Shown here one piece after another: positions 40,210-51,591 of a stretch of DNA of 64,000 nucleotides. Positions within the stretch are counted from its first letter, which is position 1; the number at the start of each line of letters is the position of its first letter. Below the pieces are notes generated by a model. It did no database searches. It saw only the letters and a list, made by a program, of their open reading frames with translations, and was not told the DNA's origin. The position numbers and the translations under genes are program-made. The DNA comes from AP-16 sp036395835. Its GTDB lineage: Bacteria; Pseudomonadota; Alphaproteobacteria; Rhizobiales; Xanthobacteraceae. The stretch lies in assembly GCA_036395835.1 (NCBI GenBank), contig DASWCW010000113.1:1-64000 (forward strand), written 5' to 3'.

Positions 40210-43200
40210 TCAGCGTTTGCGCTCGCTCGGATCGCCGTAGCCGCCCGCGGTCGGGGTCTGAATCACGACCGCTTCGCCGGGCCCGATCGTGGTCGCGTCG
40301 CACCCCTGCAGTCTCTCCACGCGGCCATCCTTGCGCCGCACCCAATTCTCGCCAACCTGACCCGGCTCGCCGCCGGCGAGCCCGAACGGCCGCACCCGGC
40401 GATGGCCGGACAGGATGGTGCAATCCATCTCTTCCAGGAACCGGATCGTGCGGCGCACCCCGTCGCCGGCGCACCACTTGCCCCGCCCGCCGGAATGCTT
40501 CCGGATGTGGAAATCCTCGAGCAGCACCGGATAGCGGAACTCCAGCACCTCGGGATCGGTCAGCCGCGTGTTGGTCATGTGGGTGTGCACCGCGTCGGTG
40601 CCGTCGAATCCCGGCCCTGCCGGCGAGCCGGAGCAGATCGTCTCGTAATATTGATATTTGTCGTTGCCGAAATTGAGGTTGTTCATCGTGCCCTGGGCGG
40701 CCGACAAGGCGCCGAGCGCGCCGAACAGGCAGTTGGTGACCGCCTGCGAGGTCTCGACGTTCCCGGCGACGACCGCGGCCGGATATTTCGGCGAGAGCAT
40801 GGAGTTTTCCGGAATGACGATGCGGATCGGCCGCAGGCAGCCGGCATTCATCGGGATGTCGTCGTCGACCATGACCCGGAACACGTAGAGCACGGCCGCG
40901 CGCGTTACCGGCTCCGGCGCGTTGAAATTGCTGTCCTGCTGCGGCGAAGTTCCGGTGAAATCCACCGTCGCCTCGCGCCTCTTCTTGTCGACACTGATCT
41001 TCACCTTGATCCAGGTGCCCTGATCCATCTCGTAGGCGAACGAAGCGTCGTAAATGCGATCGATCACGCGGCGCACGCTCTCGGCGGCATTGTCCTGGAC
41101 GTGGCCCATATAGGCGCGCACCACGGCAAGCCCGAACTGCGCCAGCATCTTTCGCAGCTCCTGCGCGCCCTTGGCGTTGGCGGCGATCTGCGCCTTGAGA
41201 TCGTTGATGTTCTGGCGCGGATTGCGCGCCGGATAGCGCGCGCCGGTGAGCAGTGCTTCGAGCTCGCGTTCGCGAAAGACGCCTTCCGCGACCAGCTGGA
41301 AATTGTCGATATAGACGCCCTCCTGCTCGATCCCGGTGGCGTGCGGCGACATCGAGCCGGGCGAGATGCCGCCGACGTCGGCATGATGGCCGCGGCTCGC
41401 GACCCAGAACAGGATCTCGCGGCCCGGCGCATCGAACACCGGCGTGCACACGGTGATGTCGGGCAGATGCGTGCCGCCGTTGTAGGGCGCGTTGATCGCG
41501 TAGACGTCGCCTTGCCGGATCGTTCCGGCATTCTCGCGAATGATGGTCTCGACCGCGCGGTCCATCGAGCCGAGATGCACCGGCATGTGCGGCGCATTGG
41601 CGACGAGCGATCCTTCCTGGTCGAACACCGCGCACGAGAAGTCGAGGCGTTCCTTGATGTTGACCGAATAGGCGGTGTTCTGCAGCGATACGCCCATCTG
41701 CTCGGCGATCGACATGAACAGATTGTTGAAGATCTCCAGCATGACCGGATCGGCCTCGGTGCCGATCGCCTTCTCGCGCGCGAGCGGCGCGATGCGCTCG
41801 AGCATCACGTGGTTCTTTTGCGTGATCCGCGCCTCCCAGCCCGGCTCGAGCACCAAGGTCTGATGCGGCTCGATCAGGATGGCGGGTCCGGCCAGGCGAT
41901 GGCCGGGTCTGAGCCGATCGCGGACGAAGACGCTTGCTTCGCGCCAGGAGCCGCCGGAGTAGAACCGGGTGTGCTGCACGGCCTTGGGCGGCGCGTCCCC
42001 GGCAATGGGCAGCGTCGGCTCGGCGAATTTTTGCGAAGCCCCGATCGCTTCCACCGATACCGCCTCGACGACCAAGCTCTTGCTGGCATCGATGAAGCCG
42101 AACCGGGCGCGATGCGCGGCTTCGAACGCGGATTTCATGGCGGCGAGTCTTACCTCCCCTTCAGGGGAGGTCGCCGGGCGAAGTCCGGCGGGTGGGGCGT
42201 TGTTGTGAGCGCGGACCCCACCGCCGCCGCTGTGCGGCGGACCCTCCCCGTTCCGGGGAGGGATCGAGAATGCCGGCACGATGAGCCCGGTGTCGGTCCC
42301 GGAGTAGCGGATGTGCGCGCGGACGTGGACCTGTACGTCGGCTGCGCCCACGCCCTGGGCGGCGACCTCCACGCGAGCGTCCTCGCCCAGTCCGCGGCCG
42401 ACGCTCGAAATTTCGTCGAGCACCTCCTCGCCGAACGGCGCCTCGATCGCCTGCTCGCGCGTCGCGCGGATCTGGGCCAAGCCCATGCCGTAGGCGGACA
42501 ACAGCGACGAGAACGGATGGATCAGGATTTTCGTCATGCCGAGCGCGTCGGCGACCAGACAGGCATGCTGGCCGCCGGCGCCGCCGAAGCAGTTGAGCGC
42601 GTAGCGCGTCACGTCGTAGCCGCGCTGCACCGAGATTTTCTTGATGGCGTTCGCCATGTTCTCGACCGCGATCTGGATGAAGCCGTCGGCCACCTGCTCG
42701 GGCGTGCGGTCATCGCCGACCTCGCGCGCCAACGCCGCGAATGCGCCGCGCACCGCCTCGGCATCGAGCGGCTGGTCCTGATGCGGTCCGAAAATCTTCG
42801 GAAAGAATTCCGGGATCAGCTTGCCGGCCATGACATTGGCGTCGGTGAGCGCCAGGGGCCCGCCGCGGCGGTAGCATTTCGGGCCGGGATTGGCCCCGGC
42901 CGAATCCGGCCCGACCCGGAATCGCGCGCCGTCGAAATGCAGGATCGAGCCGCCGCCCGCCGCCACGGTGTGGATCAGCATCATGGGCGCGCGCATGCGC
43001 ACGCCGGCGACCTCGGTCTCGAACGCGCGCTCGTATTCGCCGTCGAAATGGCTGACATCGGTCGAGGTGCCGCCCATGTCGAAGCCGATCAGGCGCTCCA
43101 ATCCGGCGACGCGGCCGGTCTCCGCCATGCCGACCACGCCGCCGGCCGGGCCGGACAGAATGGCGTCCTTGCCCTGGAACAGATCCGCGGCCGTGAGCCC

Positions 43201-43950
43201 GCCCGACGACATCATGAACATGAGGCGCGCGCCGGAGCGCGCGCTGTCGAGCTCCTTGGCGACCCGCGCCACGTAGCGGGCGATGATCGGCGAGAGATAG
43301 GCGTCGACCACGGTGGTGTCGCCGCGGCCGACGAGCTTGATCAGCGGCGAAATCTCGTGGCTCGCGGATACCTGCGGGAAGCCGAGCGCGCGGGCGAGCG
43401 CGGCAATGCGCTCTTCGTGCGCCGGATAACGATAGGCGTGCAGGAACACGATCGCGACCGCGGCGATGCCGTCGGCCTTCGCGCGTTCGAGCGCGGCGCC
43501 GGCTTCGGCGAGATCCGGCTCGCATTCGACCGTGCCGTCGGCGCGCACGCGCTCGCCGATCTCGATGACGCGCTCGTAGAGAATCTCGGGCTTGACGATG
43601 TGTCGGGCAAAAATCTTGGGCCGCGCCTGATAGCCGATTTTCAGCGCGTCGCGGAACCCCCGGGTGGTGACGAGCAGCGTGCGCTCGCCCTTGCGCTCCA
43701 AGAGCGCGTTGGTCGCAACCGTGGTGCCCATCTTGACCGCGCCGATGCGGCCCTGCGGGATCGGCGCGCCCGGCTCGAGCCCGAGCAGATCGCGAATGCC
43801 CTGGACCGCGGCGTCGCGATAGGCCTCCGGATTTTCCGAGAGCAGCTTGTGGGCGACGAGCGTGCCGTCCGGCCTCAAGCCGATCACGTCGGTGAACGTG
43901 CCGCCGCGGTCGATCCAGAACTCCCAGGCTTGTTGCTCGGCAGCGGTCAT
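40210..43950 (-). CDS. 5-oxoprolinase / hydantoinase A-B fusion protein
   Basis: This protein of about 1246 residues joins the HyuA-type ATP-binding half and the HyuB-type half. The first shows [28 protein letters not shown] and [19 protein letters not shown]. The second shows [31 protein letters not shown] and [14 protein letters not shown]. It likely hydrolyses 5-oxoproline or a hydantoin with ATP. Between the halves, about 40 residues (from [11 protein letters not shown] to SPEGEVR) are encoded by a palindromic repeat in frame. It is divergent from an MFS transporter gene, which could import the substrate. The start at 43950 gives the standard N-terminus. Confidence 0.92.
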   Translation of the reverse strand: MTAAEQQAWEFWIDRGGTFTDVIGLRPDGTLVAHKLLSENPEAYRDAAVQGIRDLLGLEPGAPIPQGRIGAVKMGTTVATNALLERKGERTLLVTTRGFRDALKIGYQARPKIFARHIVKPEILYERVIEIGERVRADGTVECEPDLAEAGAALERAKADGIAAVAIVFLHAYRYPAHEERIAALARALGFPQVSASHEISPLIKLVGRGDTTVVDAYLSPIIARYVARVAKELDSARSGARLMFMMSSGGLTAADLFQGKDAILSGPAGGVVGMAETGRVAGLERLIGFDMGGTSTDVSHFDGEYERAFETEVAGVRMRAPMMLIHTVAAGGGSILHFDGARFRVGPDSAGANPGPKCYRRGGPLALTDANVMAGKLIPEFFPKIFGPHQDQPLDAEAVRGAFAALAREVGDDRTPEQVADGFIQIAVENMANAIKKISVQRGYDVTRYALNCFGGAGGQHACLVADALGMTKILIHPFSSLLSAYGMGLAQIRATREQAIEAPFGEEVLDEISSVGRGLGEDARVEVAAQGVGAADVQVHVRAHIRYSGTDTGLIVPAFSIPPRNGEGPPHSGGGGVRAHNNAPPAGLRPATSPEGEVRLAAMKSAFEAAHRARFGFIDASKSLVVEAVSVEAIGASQKFAEPTLPIAGDAPPKAVQHTRFYSGGSWREASVFVRDRLRPGHRLAGPAILIEPHQTLVLEPGWEARITQKNHVMLERIAPLAREKAIGTEADPVMLEIFNNLFMSIAEQMGVSLQNTAYSVNIKERLDFSCAVFDQEGSLVANAPHMPVHLGSMDRAVETIIRENAGTIRQGDVYAINAPYNGGTHLPDITVCTPVFDAPGREILFWVASRGHHADVGGISPGSMSPHATGIEQEGVYIDNFQLVAEGVFRERELEALLTGARYPARNPRQNINDLKAQIAANAKGAQELRKMLAQFGLAVVRAYMGHVQDNAAESVRRVIDRIYDASFAYEMDQGTWIKVKISVDKKRREATVDFTGTSPQQDSNFNAPEPVTRAAVLYVFRVMVDDDIPMNAGCLRPIRIVIPENSMLSPKYPAAVVAGNVETSQAVTNCLFGALGALSAAQGTMNNLNFGNDKYQYYETICSGSPAGPGFDGTDAVHTHMTNTRLTDPEVLEFRYPVLLEDFHIRKHSGGRGKWCAGDGVRRTIRFLEEMDCTILSGHRRVRPFGLAGGEPGQVGENWVRRKDGRVERLQGCDATTIGPGEAVVIQTPTAGGYGDPSERKR
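42147..42272. repeat. Palindromic repeat inserted in frame within the oxoprolinase gene
   Basis: The block contains ACCTCCCCTTCAGGGGAGGT at one end and CCCTCCCCGTTCCGGGGAGGG at the other, with a CCGCCGCCGCTGTGCGGCGG stem between. It is of the same family as the intergenic copies at 7.5, 14.4, 21.9, 30.5 and 30.9 kb. It keeps the reading frame open and adds about 40 low-complexity residues between the two enzymatic halves. Confidence 0.75.
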
Positions 43951-44073
43951 CCGCCCAGTCTGGGGCATCTCCTGCGCGTGCCGCAATCCGTCCCGACGGC
44001 GCCGAACCGGCGCACCGATCTCCGCGTTGTTCCGACGGAGGAACGCGACAGGCGGCCAAGCGCGGAGGCAAGC

Positions 44074-45348
44074 ATGACCAGCGATATGGCAACTCAGCCG
44101 GTCTCCGGCGCCATCGGATGGTACGCCGCGCTCACCCTGAAGGAGAAACGCACGTTCTGGGCCTGCTTCGGCGGCTGGGCGCTCGACGCCATGGACGTGC
44201 AGATCTTCAGCTTTGCGATCCCGGCGATCATTGCTGCCTTTCACATCTCCAACGCCGACGCCGGCCTGATCGGCACCGTCACGCTGCTCACGTCGGCATT
44301 CGGCGGGTGGGTGGCGGGTGCGCTCTCCGACCGCTTCGGGCGCGTGCGCACCCTCCAGATCACCATCCTGTGGTTCGCATTGTTCACGCTGCTCTGCGGG
44401 TTTGCGCAAAGCTACACGCAGCTCCTGATCTTCCGCGCGCTGATGGGCTTCGGCTTCGGCGGCGAATGGGCGGCGGGCGCGGTGCTGATGGGCGAGGTGA
44501 TCCGGGCGCAGCACCGCGGCAAGGCGGTCGGCAGCGTGCAGAGCGGCTGGGCGATCGGCTGGGGCGTGGCGGCGCTGATGGCGACGGTGTTCTTCAGCGT
44601 GCTGCCGCAGGACACCGCATGGCGCGCGCTGTTCTGGGTCGGCGTGCTCCCGGCGTTCCTGGTGTTCTTCATCCGCCGCTTCGTCGACGAGCCGCCGATC
44701 TTCGAGGCCGCTCGGCGCGGCGCCGCGGCGAAAGCCGAAACGGCGAGCTGGGTCGAGATCTTCTCGCCCGCCATGCTCAAAACCACGGTGCTGACCTCGT
44801 TGCTGGCGACCGGCGCGCAGGGCGGCTATTACGCGATCACCACTTGGCTGCCGACCTATCTGAAAACCGAGCGCCAGCTCTCGGTGATCAACACCGGCGG
44901 CTACATTGCGGTCATCATCGTCGGCTCGTTCATCGGCTATCTGGTCGGCGCCTATCTCGCCGACCGCATCGGACGGCGCCCGAACTTCATCCTGTACGCG
45001 GTATGCTCGCTTATCACCGTGCTGGTCTATACGCAGCTGCCGGTCAACGATGCCTGGATGCTTGTCCTGGGCTTTCCGCTGGGCTTCTTCGCCTCCGGCA
45101 TCTTCTCGGGCATGGGTGCGTTCCTGACCGAGAATTTCCCCACCCGCATGCGCGGTTCCGGCCAGGGTTTTGCCTACAATTTCGGCCGCGGCATCGGCGC
45201 GCTCAATCCGACCTTCGTCGGGCTGTTGAGCGCGGTCCTGCCGCTCGGCCAGTCGATCGGCGTGTTCGCCGGCATCGCCTACGGCATCGTGGTGATCATG
45301 GCGCTGCTGCTGCCGGAAACGCGCGGGCGCGAGCTCACGGCGGATTGA
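44074..45348 (+). CDS. MFS transporter (aromatic acid / carboxylate:H+ symporter-like)
   Basis: This 424-residue transporter has 12 predicted membrane spans. The MFS motif A appears as [13 protein letters not shown] in the loop after the second span, and as [11 protein letters not shown] between the halves. [17 protein letters not shown] is typical of the sugar/carboxylate symporter (SHS / AAHS-like) group. GGAGG lies about seven bases before the ATG. It is divergent from the oxoprolinase gene with a 123-base gap, so a shared function in uptake and breakdown is plausible. The substrate is unproven. Confidence 0.88.
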   Translation: MTSDMATQPVSGAIGWYAALTLKEKRTFWACFGGWALDAMDVQIFSFAIPAIIAAFHISNADAGLIGTVTLLTSAFGGWVAGALSDRFGRVRTLQITILWFALFTLLCGFAQSYTQLLIFRALMGFGFGGEWAAGAVLMGEVIRAQHRGKAVGSVQSGWAIGWGVAALMATVFFSVLPQDTAWRALFWVGVLPAFLVFFIRRFVDEPPIFEAARRGAAAKAETASWVEIFSPAMLKTTVLTSLLATGAQGGYYAITTWLPTYLKTERQLSVINTGGYIAVIIVGSFIGYLVGAYLADRIGRRPNFILYAVCSLITVLVYTQLPVNDAWMLVLGFPLGFFASGIFSGMGAFLTENFPTRMRGSGQGFAYNFGRGIGALNPTFVGLLSAVLPLGQSIGVFAGIAYGIVVIMALLLPETRGRELTAD

Positions 45349-45357
45349 GATGGTTCG

Positions 45358-46239
45358 TCAGCGCCGCACCCGCATGGTGCGGCCGATCATCAGCGTGACG
45401 ACGACCGCTGCCGCGAAGCCGATCGTCTGCAGATCGATCGCTTCGCCATTGACGAGCGCCGCAAGTCCCAAGGTGACGAAGGTCTGCAGCAGCTGCACCT
45501 GGGCGGCGCGCGCGATCCCGGCGAGTTTGAATGCGAGATTCCAGGGAAAGAACGCCACGAATTGGCTCAAGATCGCGACATAGAGCAGCGCCATCCAGGC
45601 GTTCACGGGGACCGCGCCAGGGTTTTCGGGCGCGAGCAGGAGCGCGATCGCGAGCGACGGCGGCAAGATGAGGACGAGCGCCCAGCTGATCACTTCCCAG
45701 CCGGGCATCGCGAGCACGAGCCGCCCCGAATAGGCGTTGCCGATTGCGCCGGTGGCGATGCCGAGCAGCAAGTAGAGATCTCCGCCCGCAAAGCCGCCGC
45801 CGCCGCCCCCGTGCCACAGCGCGTAGGTCACGACGAGGGCGGTGCCCGCGAAAGCGGTGAGCCAAAATCCGGGGCTCGGCCGCTCGTGCGCGATGAAGGC
45901 GCCCGCGAGCGTGGTCGCGAGCGGCAGAATGCCGACCACGACGCCGCCGTGCGCGGCCGGGACCGTCTGCATCGCGAGCGCGGTCAGCAGCGGAAAGCCG
46001 ATCGCGGAGCCCAGCCCCACGATCGCGAGCGCAGCCCAGGTATCGCGCGGCGGCACGCGGGCGCGAAACGCGAGCAGCAAGAGGAGGGCCGCCGTTCCCG
46101 CGATGCCGGCACGCGCGAAGGTGACGAACCAGGGATCGAGGAACTCTACCGCGAGCCTTGTCGCCGGCAGCGTGCCGCCGAACAGAACGACGCCGACGAA
46201 GGCCAGCAGCAGACCGAGGGTCTCCCGGCGCAGCAACAT
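45358..46239 (-). CDS. DMT-superfamily EamA-type transporter
   Basis: This 293-residue membrane protein has ten predicted spans arranged as two EamA repeats; each repeat has the conserved Gly/Pro-rich pattern (GLLLAFVGVVLFGGTLPATR in the first). Family members export amino acids, metabolites or drugs, or import nucleotide sugars. It is convergent with the MFS gene (9 bases apart). The substrate is unknown. Confidence 0.87.
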   Translation of the reverse strand: MLLRRETLGLLLAFVGVVLFGGTLPATRLAVEFLDPWFVTFARAGIAGTAALLLLLAFRARVPPRDTWAALAIVGLGSAIGFPLLTALAMQTVPAAHGGVVVGILPLATTLAGAFIAHERPSPGFWLTAFAGTALVVTYALWHGGGGGGFAGGDLYLLLGIATGAIGNAYSGRLVLAMPGWEVISWALVLILPPSLAIALLLAPENPGAVPVNAWMALLYVAILSQFVAFFPWNLAFKLAGIARAAQVQLLQTFVTLGLAALVNGEAIDLQTIGFAAAVVVTLMIGRTMRVRR

Positions 46240-46365
46240 ACCAGGACGCTAAGCCGGAGCCGTTCTCACGGGCCAGAGCTAATCCATGATGGTCGACAGC
46301 TGAAGCAGGATGCCCCAAATTGGTGGGGCGCCCGACGGTCTCCCGCCGAGCGCCCCGTATCACGC

Positions 46366-46772
46366 CAGCCGGCCTGTAAGCCGGGTTCTGTACGGCGCAA
46401 AGCAAGAACGCACTTCGCGCGTGACGGCCATTCCTCTGGATCGCCGGTTGCCCGGCGTCTCGAGCAACCTACCCGGGCGGCCGATCCGGACATCGATCCG
46501 GGGATTGCTCCCCGTGCCGCCCCTATTCGGTCTTGCTCCCGGTGGGGTTTGCCGTGCCGCCTCCGTTGCCGGAGGCGCGGTGCGCTCTTGCCGCACCGTT
46601 TCACCCTTGCCGCGGGATTTTCACCCCGAGGCGGTCTACGTTTTCTGTGGCACTTTCCCTGGGGTTACCCCCGCCGGACGTTATCCGGCACCGCATGTCC
46701 ATGGAGCCCGGACTTTCCTCCCCGGCGACCTTTCGGTCCTTGCCGGGACGGCCGTCCGGCCGACTGACCCGC
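46366..46772 (-). ncRNA. rnpB: RNase P RNA (bacterial type A)
   Basis: Read on the minus strand, the RNA contains the conserved core. It includes GGTCGCCGGGGAGGAAAGTCCGGGCTCCATGG with GGACCGAAAGG before it, the GGGTAACCCCAGGGAAAGTGCCACAGAAA block, and the 3' pairing ACAGAACCCGGCTTACAGGCC. It is the catalytic RNA that matures tRNA 5' ends. The ends are approximate. It lies between the EamA gene and the peptidoglycan amidase, its usual type of orphan location. Confidence 0.96.
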
Positions 46773-46799
46773 TAGGAATGGGGAACCGGCGGCATAAGG

Positions 46800-47603
46800 T
46801 CAAGGGGCGCGGGCATTGGCGCCGTTCGCCGCCGCCAGCAAAAAACGCCGGCCGATCACCAAGCGCTCCAGCGTGTCGAGCGTCGAGCCGTCGGCGATGC
46901 CGTCGACGCCGACGGGGCGGAAATGGCGCTGGAACGCGGCGACGACGTCGCGGGTCTGGTCGCCAAAGAATCCGCTCGGGTTGAGGCCGTAGCCGTATTC
47001 GGCCAGCAGGCCCTGGAGCTGTGACACGCCGGCGTTGCGGTCGCCCAGCTTGAGCACCGGCCCGGCCGCGATCGGCGTGGGCTCGACCCAATGGCCGACG
47101 CCCGCCTCGAACAGCCGGGCCCAAGGGAATTTCTCGCCGGGGTCCTGCTTGCGGCTCGGCGCCACGTCAGAATGCGCGAGCACGCGGTCGGCGCGGATGA
47201 AATTCCGCCCGCCGATGTCCCGGCACAGCGCGATCACCTGGCGGATCTGCGCTTCCGGAAAATCCGGATAGCCGAAATCGTGTCCCGGATTGGCGATCTC
47301 GATCCCGATCGAGCGCGAGTTGATGTCCTCATCGCCCTCCCAGGAGGACGCGCCGGCATGCCAGGCGCGCCGCGCCTCGGCCACGCACTGGACGATTCGG
47401 CCGTCCTCGTGGACGAAGTAATGCGCGGACACGCCGGGTTCCGGACCGCCGCCGCACAGTCGCTCGAGCGCGGCCTCGGCGCTCTCCATCCCCGTATAGT
47501 GCAGCAGGATCATGTCGGCGCGCCGATGATCGCGCCGCTCGCCGTGGTTCGGCGAGCTTTTGACCGAGGTTACGAGCGGGGAATCCGGCGCAAAGCCCGA
47601 CAT
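46800..47603 (-). CDS. N-acetylmuramoyl-L-alanine amidase (AmiD type) with peptidoglycan-binding domain
   Basis: This protein of about 267 residues has an amidase_2 domain. Zinc ligands lie in ILLHYTGM, HAGASSWEG and VLAHSDVAPSRKQDPGEKFPW. A C-terminal peptidoglycan-binding domain follows, with LGDRNAGVSQLQGLLAEYGYGLNPSGFFGDQTRDVVAAFQ. It should cleave the bond between MurNAc and L-Ala in muropeptides. No classical signal peptide is evident, so it may be a cytoplasmic or recycling enzyme. The start at 47603 is assumed; a longer start at 47645 exists. It is encoded opposite to the dcw cluster. Confidence 0.9.
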   Translation of the reverse strand: MSGFAPDSPLVTSVKSSPNHGERRDHRRADMILLHYTGMESAEAALERLCGGGPEPGVSAHYFVHEDGRIVQCVAEARRAWHAGASSWEGDEDINSRSIGIEIANPGHDFGYPDFPEAQIRQVIALCRDIGGRNFIRADRVLAHSDVAPSRKQDPGEKFPWARLFEAGVGHWVEPTPIAAGPVLKLGDRNAGVSQLQGLLAEYGYGLNPSGFFGDQTRDVVAAFQRHFRPVGVDGIADGSTLDTLERLVIGRRFLLAAANGANARAP

Positions 47604-47734
47604 GGCAACCGCACGGGATGGAGGATCGTCCTGAGGCGGCGGCACGGGCCCGCCGCAAACCCTTCCTTAAGTTTATACCGCGTTAATCGGTCAATCGGGC
47701 GAAGCGCCGTGAGGCCCGCGCTTTCCATTGACGA

Positions 47735-47767
47735 CCATAATATCCCATGATATCCCAAAAATTCCCA
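47735..47767. promoter_or_regulatory. MraZ-type box: three TGGGA repeats with exact 10-bp period
   Basis: On the minus strand, TGGGA occurs at 47767-47763, 47757-47753 and 47747-47743, with a fourth partial TGG at 47737-47735; each is separated by five bases. MraZ binds TGGGN repeats with five-base spacers upstream of its own operon in other bacteria. The block lies about 130 bases before mraZ, so it is probably the autoregulatory operator of the dcw cluster. Confidence 0.7.
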
Positions 47768-47894
47768 TTCGGGTTCTTGCCGGCGGAATCGCAGCCCGTG
47801 TCTCGATCCGCCGGCGGCAGCGGCTCCCATCCCGGGGAAAAAGACGCCGGTGAAACGGCGCATCGGGATCGAGCAGGGCGAGGCGAGGAGCGAC

Positions 47895-48374
47895 ATGGAC
47901 CGGTTCGTGTCCAATTTCACGCTGCGCCTCGATGCCAAAGGCCGTGTCTCGATTCCCGCCGCCTACCGCGGCGTGCTGGCGCGGGACGGGTTCGACGGCC
48001 TCTACGTCTATCCCACCCTCGATCGGCCGGCACTCGATGCGGGAGGCAATGCGCTGCTCGCCGAGATCGAGCAGCTGATCGACCGCTTTCCGCCGTTCTC
48101 GGACGAGCGCGAGGATTTTTCGACGGCGCTCTACGGCACCAGCGAGACGCTGAAGATCGACGGCGAGGGCAGGGTGATCCTGTCCGAACCGCTCAAAGCC
48201 CATGCGGAGGTCACCGAGACGGTCGCCTTCGTCGGGCTCGGCCACAAGTTTCAGATCTGGGAGCCCGAACGCTTCCGCGCGCAGCTCGCGGAGGCCACCG
48301 GGAAAGTGCGCGCGCTCAAGAAGCAATTGGGCTCCCGGATGGCGGCGGAAGACCCGCATGGAGCACGGGAATGA
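47895..48374 (+). CDS. mraZ: Transcriptional regulator MraZ
   Basis: This 159-residue protein has two SpoVT/AbrB-like repeats with the DxxR-type signatures: [18 protein letters not shown] in the first and [18 protein letters not shown] in the second. It forms a ring that binds the repeats upstream and regulates the division and wall operon. The start at 47895 was chosen for GGCGAGGAG just upstream; an upstream ATG at 47850 gives an atypical N-terminus. It overlaps rsmH by ATGA. Confidence 0.93.
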   Translation: MDRFVSNFTLRLDAKGRVSIPAAYRGVLARDGFDGLYVYPTLDRPALDAGGNALLAEIEQLIDRFPPFSDEREDFSTALYGTSETLKIDGEGRVILSEPLKAHAEVTETVAFVGLGHKFQIWEPERFRAQLAEATGKVRALKKQLGSRMAAEDPHGARE

Positions 48375-49405
48375 TGATGGGCAGCGACAGCGGGCAACCG
48401 GCTGTCGCTGGCGGACTGGCCCCTCACATTCCCGTGCTCGGTCCGCAGGCGGTCGAGCTGTTGGCCGTGCGCGACCGCGGCGTCTATGTCGACGCCACCT
48501 TCGGGGCCGGCGGGCACGCCGGCGCCATCCTTGCTGCCGGCGACGTGCGCGTTCTCGGGCTCGACCGCGATCCGAGCGCGATTGCGCTGGGGGCCGATCT
48601 CGTCGAGCGCGCGGCGGGGCGCCTCACGCTCGTCGAGACGAATTTCGCCGAGCTCGATGCGGTCGCGCGCGAGTTCGGGTTCGACGCCGTGCAAGGCATC
48701 CTGCTCGATCTCGGCGTCTCCTCGATGCAGCTCGATCGAGCCGAGCGCGGATTCTCGTTCCGGCTCGAAGGGCCGCTCGACATGCGCATGAGCGGTTCCG
48801 GGCCGAGCGCAGCCGATATCCTCGCGCGGGCCTCGGAGCGGGAGCTTGCTTCGATCATCGGTGTGCTCGGCGAGGAACGCCACGCGCGGGCCGTGGCCCG
48901 GACGATCGTGGCGGCGCGACGCGAGCAGGAGATCCGCACCACTTCCGAACTTGCGGCGATCGTCGCGCGGGTCGTCCGCGGGCGCCCCGGCGACATCCAT
49001 CCCGCCACCCGCACGTTCCAGGCCCTGCGCATCTTCGTGAACGACGAGCTTCGCAGCCTCGCCGAAGCGCTCGCTGCAGCCGAGCGGCTGCTCGCGCCCG
49101 GGGGCCGGCTCGTCGCGATCGCGTTCCATTCGCTCGAAGACCGCATCGTCAAGACGTTCCTCAACGCGCGCAGCAGGCCAGCCGCCCCCTCGCGCCACCT
49201 GCCGGAACGCGCGCAGGCGGCGCCGAGCTTCCACGTGCTGACCAAGCGCCCGATCGTGCCCGACGAGACGGAAATTTCGGCCAACCCCCGCGCCCGGTCG
49301 GCGAAGCTGCGTGCGGCCGAGCGCACGAGCGCCGCAGCGCAGCCGGCAGAGGCCGAGTTGGTGCCGCGGCTGCCGACGCCGGACGAGATCATGGGGCGAA
49401 GCTGA
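48371..49405 (+). CDS. rsmH: 16S rRNA (cytosine(1402)-N4)-methyltransferase RsmH
   Basis: This 344-residue SAM methyltransferase methylates C1402 in the ribosomal P site. Visible motifs are [15 protein letters not shown] (SAM site), [19 protein letters not shown], the [16 protein letters not shown] [12 protein letters not shown] and [17 protein letters not shown]. Family-standard end EIMGRS. The ATG at 48371 overlaps the mraZ stop. Confidence 0.96.
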   Translation: MMMGSDSGQPAVAGGLAPHIPVLGPQAVELLAVRDRGVYVDATFGAGGHAGAILAAGDVRVLGLDRDPSAIALGADLVERAAGRLTLVETNFAELDAVAREFGFDAVQGILLDLGVSSMQLDRAERGFSFRLEGPLDMRMSGSGPSAADILARASERELASIIGVLGEERHARAVARTIVAARREQEIRTTSELAAIVARVVRGRPGDIHPATRTFQALRIFVNDELRSLAEALAAAERLLAPGGRLVAIAFHSLEDRIVKTFLNARSRPAAPSRHLPERAQAAPSFHVLTKRPIVPDETEISANPRARSAKLRAAERTSAAAQPAEAELVPRLPTPDEIMGRS

Positions 49406-49779
49406 TGCTGCGCATTCTGCATATCGGCGTTTTGGCCGCGCTCGTGCTCGCCGCCGCCGACGTCTACAAGATCAAGTTCGATTCCACGCTGCAGGCCGAG
49501 CGCGTCGCCAAGCTGCGCGCCGAGATCCGCCGCGAGCGCGACGCAATCGCGGCGCTGCGCGCCGAATGGACCGCGCTCGACCGTCCGGAGCGGATCCAGG
49601 CGTTGGCGCGCCGTCACCTGCCGCTCAAGCCGATCGAGATCACCCAACTCGACGCTCTCGACCAATTGCCGGACCGGCCGTTCGATCTGGTGCCGCCGGT
49701 GGATTCCATCGGGATCATGGTCGACATCGATGCGCACGGCGATCGGCCGACCGGAAGCATCCCGGCGGGCCCGCGGTGA
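49405..49779 (+). CDS. ftsL: Cell division protein FtsL
   Basis: This 124-residue protein has one membrane span (about residues 2-20) and a periplasmic coiled coil (LRAEIRRERDAIAALRAEW). This is the usual FtsL plan even though the sequence is poorly conserved. It starts in the rsmH stop codon (TGATG) and ends four bases before ftsI, the canonical order. It recruits and regulates FtsI-FtsW. Confidence 0.85.
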   Translation: MLRILHIGVLAALVLAAADVYKIKFDSTLQAERVAKLRAEIRRERDAIAALRAEWTALDRPERIQALARRHLPLKPIEITQLDALDQLPDRPFDLVPPVDSIGIMVDIDAHGDRPTGSIPAGPR

Positions 49780-49783
49780 GCCG

Positions 49784-51538
49784 ATGCACGCGCCCGTTCC
49801 ACAGCCTGGACCCGACGCCTCCGGCGACAAGTGGCGCGAGCGCCCGCTCTACCGGCTGCTGTATGGACGAGGGGCCGATCGCGGCGCCAAGGCCAAGGCG
49901 CGGGTGGCGCTCGCCATTGCGGCATTCGCAGCCGTCTATGCGGTGATCGCGACGCGGCTGGTGATGCATGCGGTCGCGCCCGACGTGCACGTCGCCCGGC
50001 GCAGCACCGCGCAGGACGCGGTCGCGACCGCAAGGCCGGATATCCTCGACCGCAACGGCGAGATTCTGGCGACCGACGTCAAGGCGCCGTCGCTGTTCGC
50101 CGAGCCGCGCAAATTGATCGACGTCGACGAGGCGGTCGAGCTGCTCACCGCGGTGCTGCCCGACCTCGACGCCGGCGAGCTCCGCGAACGGCTCGCCTCC
50201 AAACGCGGCTTCGTCTGGCTCAAGCGCGAGATCTCGACCAAGCAGCAGCAGGAGATCCATCACCTCGGAATCCCGGGGCTCGGGTTCCTCGACGAGAACA
50301 AGCGCGTCTATCCGAACGGCGAGGAGGTCTCCCACGTCATCGGCCTCGTCAACATCGACAACCAGGGCATTGCCGGCATCGAGAAATGGCTCGACGCGAG
50401 CGGGCTCGCCGCCCGGCACACCGCGGGCTTCGCCGCCGATCGGCTGCAGAACCCGGTAACGCTCGCGCTCGATCTGCGGGTCCAGCATGCGTTACGCGAC
50501 GAGCTCCTCGCGAGCCAAGAAAAATTCAAGGCCAAGGCGGCGGCGGGCCTCGTCACCGATGTGCGCACCGGCGAGGTGATCGCCATGGTGTCGTTGCCGG
50601 ATTACGATCCCAACAATCCCCGCCAGGCGATCGATCCGACTCGCATCAACCGGCTCACCACCGGCGTCTACGAGCTGGGCTCGACCTTCAAGGCGCTCAC
50701 CCTGGCGATGGCGCTCGATTCCGGCAAGGTGTCGCTCGCCTCCACGTTCGACGCCCGCGTGCCGCTGCGCTACGGCAAGTTCAGCATCGGCGACTACCAT
50801 GCCCAGAACCGGGTCCTGAGCGTGCCGGAGATCTTCACCTATTCGTCGAACATCGGCACCGCGCGCATGGCGCTCGCGGTCGGCGTCGACGCGCACAAGG
50901 CGTTCCTCAGGAAAGTCGGGCAGCTCGACCGGCTGCGCACCGAGCTGCCGGAAAGCGCCGAGCCGCTGGTGCCCAAGCGCTGGGGCGAGCTCAATACCGT
51001 GACCATCGCGTTCGGCCACGGGCTGTCGGTTGCCCCATTGCAGGCGGTGATGGCGGTCGGCGCGCTCGTCAACGGCGGCCATCTTATTCCGCCGACGTTC
51101 CTCAAGCGGAGCGAGCAGGAGGCGCGGGCGCTGGCGAGGACCGTGGTCAAGCCCGAGACCAGCGAGAAGATGCGCTATCTGATGCGGCTCAACGCCGAGA
51201 AGGGCACGGCCATGAAGGCCGACGTGAAAGGCTATTACATCGGCGGCAAGACCGGTACATCGGAAAAGGTCGTGGGCGGCCATTATTCCAAGACCAAGGT
51301 GCTCAACACCTTCATGGCGATCCTGCCAGCGGATCAGCCGCGGTATCTTTTGACCATCATGCTCGACGAGCCGCAGGCGACGCCGGAGACGCACGGCTTC
51401 ACCACTTCCGGCTGGAACGCGGCGCCGACCACGGGCAAAGTGATCGCACGGATCGCGCCCCTGCTCGGGGTCGAGCCGCGGTTCGATCTGCCGCCGGCCG
51501 ACCGGCTGATCCTGACGAGCGCGAAAGAGGTACGGTGA
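49784..51538 (+). CDS. ftsI: Septal peptidoglycan transpeptidase FtsI (PBP3)
   Basis: This 584-residue class B penicillin-binding protein has a single N-terminal membrane span (about residues 36-60) and a pedestal domain. The transpeptidase has STFK (S300), SSN in [10 protein letters not shown], and KTGT (K489). It cross-links septal peptidoglycan with FtsW. The start at 49784 follows ftsL by four bases; an earlier in-frame ATG overlaps ftsL and is unlikely. Confidence 0.95.
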   Translation: MHAPVPQPGPDASGDKWRERPLYRLLYGRGADRGAKAKARVALAIAAFAAVYAVIATRLVMHAVAPDVHVARRSTAQDAVATARPDILDRNGEILATDVKAPSLFAEPRKLIDVDEAVELLTAVLPDLDAGELRERLASKRGFVWLKREISTKQQQEIHHLGIPGLGFLDENKRVYPNGEEVSHVIGLVNIDNQGIAGIEKWLDASGLAARHTAGFAADRLQNPVTLALDLRVQHALRDELLASQEKFKAKAAAGLVTDVRTGEVIAMVSLPDYDPNNPRQAIDPTRINRLTTGVYELGSTFKALTLAMALDSGKVSLASTFDARVPLRYGKFSIGDYHAQNRVLSVPEIFTYSSNIGTARMALAVGVDAHKAFLRKVGQLDRLRTELPESAEPLVPKRWGELNTVTIAFGHGLSVAPLQAVMAVGALVNGGHLIPPTFLKRSEQEARALARTVVKPETSEKMRYLMRLNAEKGTAMKADVKGYYIGGKTGTSEKVVGGHYSKTKVLNTFMAILPADQPRYLLTIMLDEPQATPETHGFTTSGWNAAPTTGKVIARIAPLLGVEPRFDLPPADRLILTSAKEVR

Positions 51539-51591
51539 CCGCGCCGCATGGCGCGCGCCGAGCCTCGAGGAGCCCAACCTGCACGACGCCG

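Noticed and set aside
40168..44073. Very long plus-strand open frame upstream of the MFS gene
   Set aside because: It is the antisense shadow of the oxoprolinase gene in GC-rich DNA; only the part from 44074 encodes a recognisable protein.
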